Source: CAIYRG01 sp035632215 (GTDB lineage: Bacteria; Pseudomonadota; Alphaproteobacteria; Micropepsales; Micropepsaceae). From it: a stretch of DNA of 9,481 nucleotides. Of the stretch, positions 7,328 to 9,481 are shown piece after piece. The notes under the pieces were generated by a model. It was not told the origin of the DNA. It ran no database searches and saw only the letters and a list, made by a program, of their open reading frames with translations. The DNA lies in NCBI GenBank assembly GCA_035632215.1, contig DASQHF010000140.1, positions 1-9,481 of the forward strand, written 5' to 3'. How positions within the stretch are numbered: position 1 is the stretch's first letter; each line of letters opens with the position of its first letter. The position numbers and the translations under genes are program-made.

Positions 7328-8274
7328 GGCGGAATTTCCTTCGGGCTATTCGTTAGGGTTCGTGCGCCTTCGTCGTGTGCGAAGGCCCAATAAAGCGCGC
7401 GCGCCCTGCTGCAGAAGCGGCCCGGCGCGAGCGCACGATCTTCGATCCGCGTCACCGGAATGACCTTGGAATAATTCCCCGTCGCGAAAATCTCGTCGGC
7501 GTTCAGGAAATCGGCATAGCTGAGGGTCTTTTCGATTACGGAGACGCCATCGCCGCGTAAAAGTGAGATCACCCGTTGACGGGTTATGCCATTCAAGAAC
7601 GTCCCGTTCGCTTCGGGCGTGTAGACGATGCCATCTTTGGCTATGAACACGTTCGCCGTGCCGAGTTCGGCGATGTTCCCCAAGAGGTCCCGCATCAGGC
7701 AATTGTCGAAGCCGCGCGCCTGCGCCTCCATGATCGCGCGGGCGTTGTTGGGATAGAGGCAGGCGGCCTTGGCCTCGACGGGCGCGCATTCATTGGACGG
7801 GCGGCGATAGGGGGAGAGCGTGATCGAGATTCCGGTTGGGGGCCGCATCGGTGCCTCGTAGAGCGTGAGACACCAGCGGGTGGATTCGGGGTCGTGGCGC
7901 ACCCCTCCGAAGGGACCCGTCTCCGCCCAGTACATCGGACGGATATAGAGGGTAGCGTCCTTCTCGAACCGTTTTCGCCCCTCCGCCACAAGCCCGCCCC
8001 ACTCTTCGATCGAAACGAGCGGTTTCAGGGCAAAGACTTCAGCGGAGTGGTTCACGCGCGCACAATGCAGCGCGACATCGGGCACTACGCCTTCAAAGGC
8101 GCGCGCGCCGTCGAATACGACGGAAGACATCCAGGCGCCGTGGGTGCGAGGGCCCATGATGGGTACATTGCCCTCGTGCCAATCGCCGCCCAAGAACGTC
8201 CATGTCCTCGAGAAAACGGGCGTGTGTCCGAAGGCAGGGACCTTGTCGCGAAGACTGGGCGTGACGACGTTCAT
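7324..8274 (-). CDS. Class IV (branched-chain-type) PLP aminotransferase
   Basis: A 316-residue protein of the BCAT / D-amino acid aminotransferase / aminodeoxychorismate lyase fold. Visible: FDGARAFEGV at 54-63, YIRPMYW at 110-116, the PLP lysine K169 in PVEAKAACLYPNNARAI, E203 in NIAELGTANVFI, and NGITRQRVISLL at 228-239. It would move an amino group between an amino acid and a 2-oxo acid. The W-rich N-terminus and the NECAPVEAK segment differ from housekeeping IlvE, so a specialised substrate is likely. Its start ATG at 8274 is preceded by a GGGGGT ribosome binding site and lies 21 nt after the upstream synthetase-like gene. Its stop overlaps the ACP start (ATGA). In this operon it could make or consume the amino acid loaded on the carrier. 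D-amino acid transaminase or lyase activity cannot be excluded. Confidence 0.88.
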   Translation of the reverse strand: MNVVTPSLRDKVPAFGHTPVFSRTWTFLGGDWHEGNVPIMGPRTHGAWMSSVVFDGARAFEGVVPDVALHCARVNHSAEVFALKPLVSIEEWGGLVAEGRKRFEKDATLYIRPMYWAETGPFGGVRHDPESTRWCLTLYEAPMRPPTGISITLSPYRRPSNECAPVEAKAACLYPNNARAIMEAQARGFDNCLMRDLLGNIAELGTANVFIAKDGIVYTPEANGTFLNGITRQRVISLLRGDGVSVIEKTLSYADFLNADEIFATGNYSKVIPVTRIEDRALAPGRFCSRARALYWAFAHDEGARTLTNSPKEIPP

Positions 8275-8280
8275 CGCGAG

Positions 8281-8286
8281 ACCCCC
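8281..8286 (-). promoter_or_regulatory. Ribosome binding site of the aminotransferase gene
   Basis: GGGGGT on the minus strand, 6 nt before the ATG ending at 8274, within the only real gap (21 nt) of the minus-strand operon. It supports the chosen start and indicates independent initiation here, unlike the overlapping junctions on either side of the operon. Confidence 0.5.
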
Positions 8287-8295
8287 GATGAAGCT

Positions 8296-9225
8296 CTAGC
8301 TCTCCAGGCGGAGTGTGGCGCGGAGCGAGATCGGCCAATCGGCGAGATTGACGCCATGGGTCGCGAACAGGGCTATAGCGAGCCGATCCATCCCGAACGC
8401 GACACAGCTCGTATGAGAAATTTCGCCGTCCGCGTTTCTCAAAGCCCACACGTTGCCGAAGTGGTCGCGGTGATAATTGAGGCTCATGCAGGCCGTGGGC
8501 ACGGCCTTTTCGCCGATCGGGACCAACAGCTCGAATTTCAGCGATTTCTCGACTTGCGTTCTGGCCATGAAAATGCCGCCACGGCCGAAGAACGGATCGC
8601 TCGCGGGCGCGACCCGGTAGGAGAGCCGCAGCTCCTCGGCAATCGAGGTCATCTGCGCCATCCAGCGCTGGCGGAATTTCGCGACCTGGTCCGGTGTTCC
8701 GATGCACACGAACTCCCGCATGCGAAACGACTGCATGCGGTCGATGTCGCGCGAAGGCTCGTGCCGGAAGCAATCGCCGGCAACATCGAACAGAAGCCCT
8801 TCCGAAGGCACGATGCCGCGCTCGGCCGCGAGCGGATAAGCGGGATAGCAGGAAGCCGGACTAAGCACGAGGTCGGCGGGCGCAAGCGATTGTGTCCAAT
8901 CCGCGCCACCCTCGAAGCAGTCAACGACACGCGAAATCTCCGCCTCGCTGCCTTTGAGGCAACTGACGCAGCCTAGAAGATGGGGAAAGCTTTCCAAATA
9001 GCCGGAGCGCTCGAGCACGCGACGGCTCATAACGGGAGGAAAGCGAAAGACTTCCGTGCCCGGCTCGCGGTGCCGGGAGATGAGACTGGAAATACCGTCG
9101 ACGATTCGTTCGAAAAGACCGGTGCGCGCGTAGACGCCTTCAACGCCCGTTGGGCAGAGCAGCTGATAGACGATAGAATCCCAGGCCGCCTGCGATTTGA
9201 GAGTCGAAGCCAGCCCCAGGTTCAT
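8296..9225 (-). CDS. Class II aminoacyl-tRNA synthetase-like amino acid:[carrier protein] ligase
   Basis: About 309 residues from the ATG at 9225, which overlaps the previous stop as ATGA. A GTG at 9240 would add 5 residues. It is a class II synthetase catalytic core resembling the atypical, zinc-containing seryl-tRNA synthetase, with no N-terminal tRNA-binding domain. Known relatives in Bradyrhizobium and Agrobacterium adenylate a small amino acid such as glycine or alanine and transfer it to a small carrier protein instead of tRNA. Numbered from the GTG, motif 2 is DCFRHEPSRDIDRMQSFRMRE at about 156-176 and motif 3 is CVAFGMDRLAIALF at 279-292. C131 (PASCYPAYP), E176 and C279 match the zinc-binding Cys/Glu/Cys set of this family. 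The ACP gene two positions downstream is the probable acceptor. Which amino acid is activated is not readable here. True tRNA charging is unlikely given the missing domain. Confidence 0.87.
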   Translation of the reverse strand: MNLGLASTLKSQAAWDSIVYQLLCPTGVEGVYARTGLFERIVDGISSLISRHREPGTEVFRFPPVMSRRVLERSGYLESFPHLLGCVSCLKGSEAEISRVVDCFEGGADWTQSLAPADLVLSPASCYPAYPLAAERGIVPSEGLLFDVAGDCFRHEPSRDIDRMQSFRMREFVCIGTPDQVAKFRQRWMAQMTSIAEELRLSYRVAPASDPFFGRGGIFMARTQVEKSLKFELLVPIGEKAVPTACMSLNYHRDHFGNVWALRNADGEISHTSCVAFGMDRLAIALFATHGVNLADWPISLRATLRLES

Positions 9226-9481
9226 GCGATCGATTTCCACGCCGCTGGTCGCGGGATGGCCTCGTCTCGAAGGCTGAGCCGCGACGTCTCGTCGGGATCG
9301 CGCAGGAGAGTGGGGGTTCCCGCGACCAGGGAGGTGAGCGCGACGCCGCTCAAGATTCGTTCATTGTTGATCATGATCGGTGCGGAGAGGACATCGCGCA
9401 GATGGCGTCCAATGCTGAATTGGGAATCGTTGCGATAGCCGGAAAGGCCGGTCGCCTGCATTGCGCTCATCACGGTCGAGA
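9222..9481 (-). CDS. Acyl-CoA dehydrogenase-like flavoprotein, C-terminal fragment
   Basis: The reading frame is open to the window edge and ends at a TGA overlapping the next start (ATGA at 9222-9225). Only about 86 residues are visible. The stretch AMQATGLSGYRNDSQFSIGRHLRDVLSA, followed by PIMINNERIL, resembles the C-terminal helical domain of acyl-CoA dehydrogenases, where (S/P)(I/A)xRxxRD and a following NxRI/NDRI element are common. The GTG and ATG codons near 9473 are probably internal, not starts, because the conserved domain should extend upstream. Enzymes of this fold oxidise acyl thioesters using FAD. In prodiginine-type pathways a related protein oxidises a prolyl group on a carrier protein. 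Beside an aminoacyl-carrier ligase, oxidation of an aminoacyl-ACP is an attractive role, but it is inferred. The catalytic glutamate and FAD-binding parts are outside the window. Confidence 0.72.
   Translation of the reverse strand, partial: STVMSAMQATGLSGYRNDSQFSIGRHLRDVLSAPIMINNERILSGVALTSLVAGTPTLLRDPDETSRLSLRDEAIPRPAAWKSIA

Noticed and set aside
7576..8976. A 466-codon plus-strand open frame running across both the aminotransferase and the synthetase-like genes
   Set aside because: Its codons are exactly register-aligned with the minus-strand codons of both genes. Antisense stops there need TTA, CTA or TCA in the sense gene, which are rare in GC-rich codon use. The translation has no recognisable motifs, while the minus strand gives two well-conserved enzymes.
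8296..9225. A genuine seryl-tRNA synthetase
   Set aside because: At about 310 residues it is too short and lacks the tRNA-binding arm. It has the zinc-ligand pattern of carrier-protein ligases and sits two genes from an ACP.

Overview
The window looks like a chromosomal segment of a GC-rich alphaproteobacterium, most likely Rhizobiales/Hyphomicrobiales. This is inferred from the strong G/C third-position bias, GTG starts, and protein families typical of rhizobia and relatives, not from any marker gene. It is densely coding. No RNA genes, insertion sequences, CRISPR arrays, attachment sites or large repeats were seen, and no gap without a gene exceeds about 100 bases.

Left half, plus strand (1-4925): a 5'-truncated O-acylhomoserine sulfhydrylase (MetY/MetZ type), a diverged MetA-family homoserine O-acyltransferase homologue, a FATP-type long-chain acyl-CoA synthetase overlapping it by 35 bp, and, after a 94-bp gap with its own strong ribosome binding site, a VOC (glyoxalase-fold) protein with a signal peptide. 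The first two would together activate homoserine and replace the acyl group with sulfide. The third activates a fatty acid.

Right half, minus strand (9481 down to 4971): six genes packed head to tail with overlaps of 4, 4, about 20 and 8 nt and one gap of 21 nt, almost certainly one operon. In transcription order: the C-terminal end of an acyl-CoA dehydrogenase-like flavoprotein, a truncated class II (SerRS-like) aminoacyl-tRNA synthetase homologue of the amino acid:[carrier protein] ligase type, a branched-chain-aminotransferase-fold (class IV) PLP enzyme, a stand-alone acyl carrier protein, an AMP-dependent (ANL) ligase, and a FabG-like short-chain reductase. The most economical reading is a small NRPS-like pathway without a multidomain synthetase. 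The tRNA-synthetase homologue loads an amino acid onto the ACP, the dehydrogenase may oxidise the tethered aminoacyl group, and the aminotransferase, ANL ligase and reductase prepare, join or reduce intermediates. The product is unknown.

The two halves converge on a perfect 11-bp hairpin at 4935-4962. Whether the homoserine/sulfur and fatty-acid genes on the left feed the carrier-protein pathway on the right is an open and testable question.
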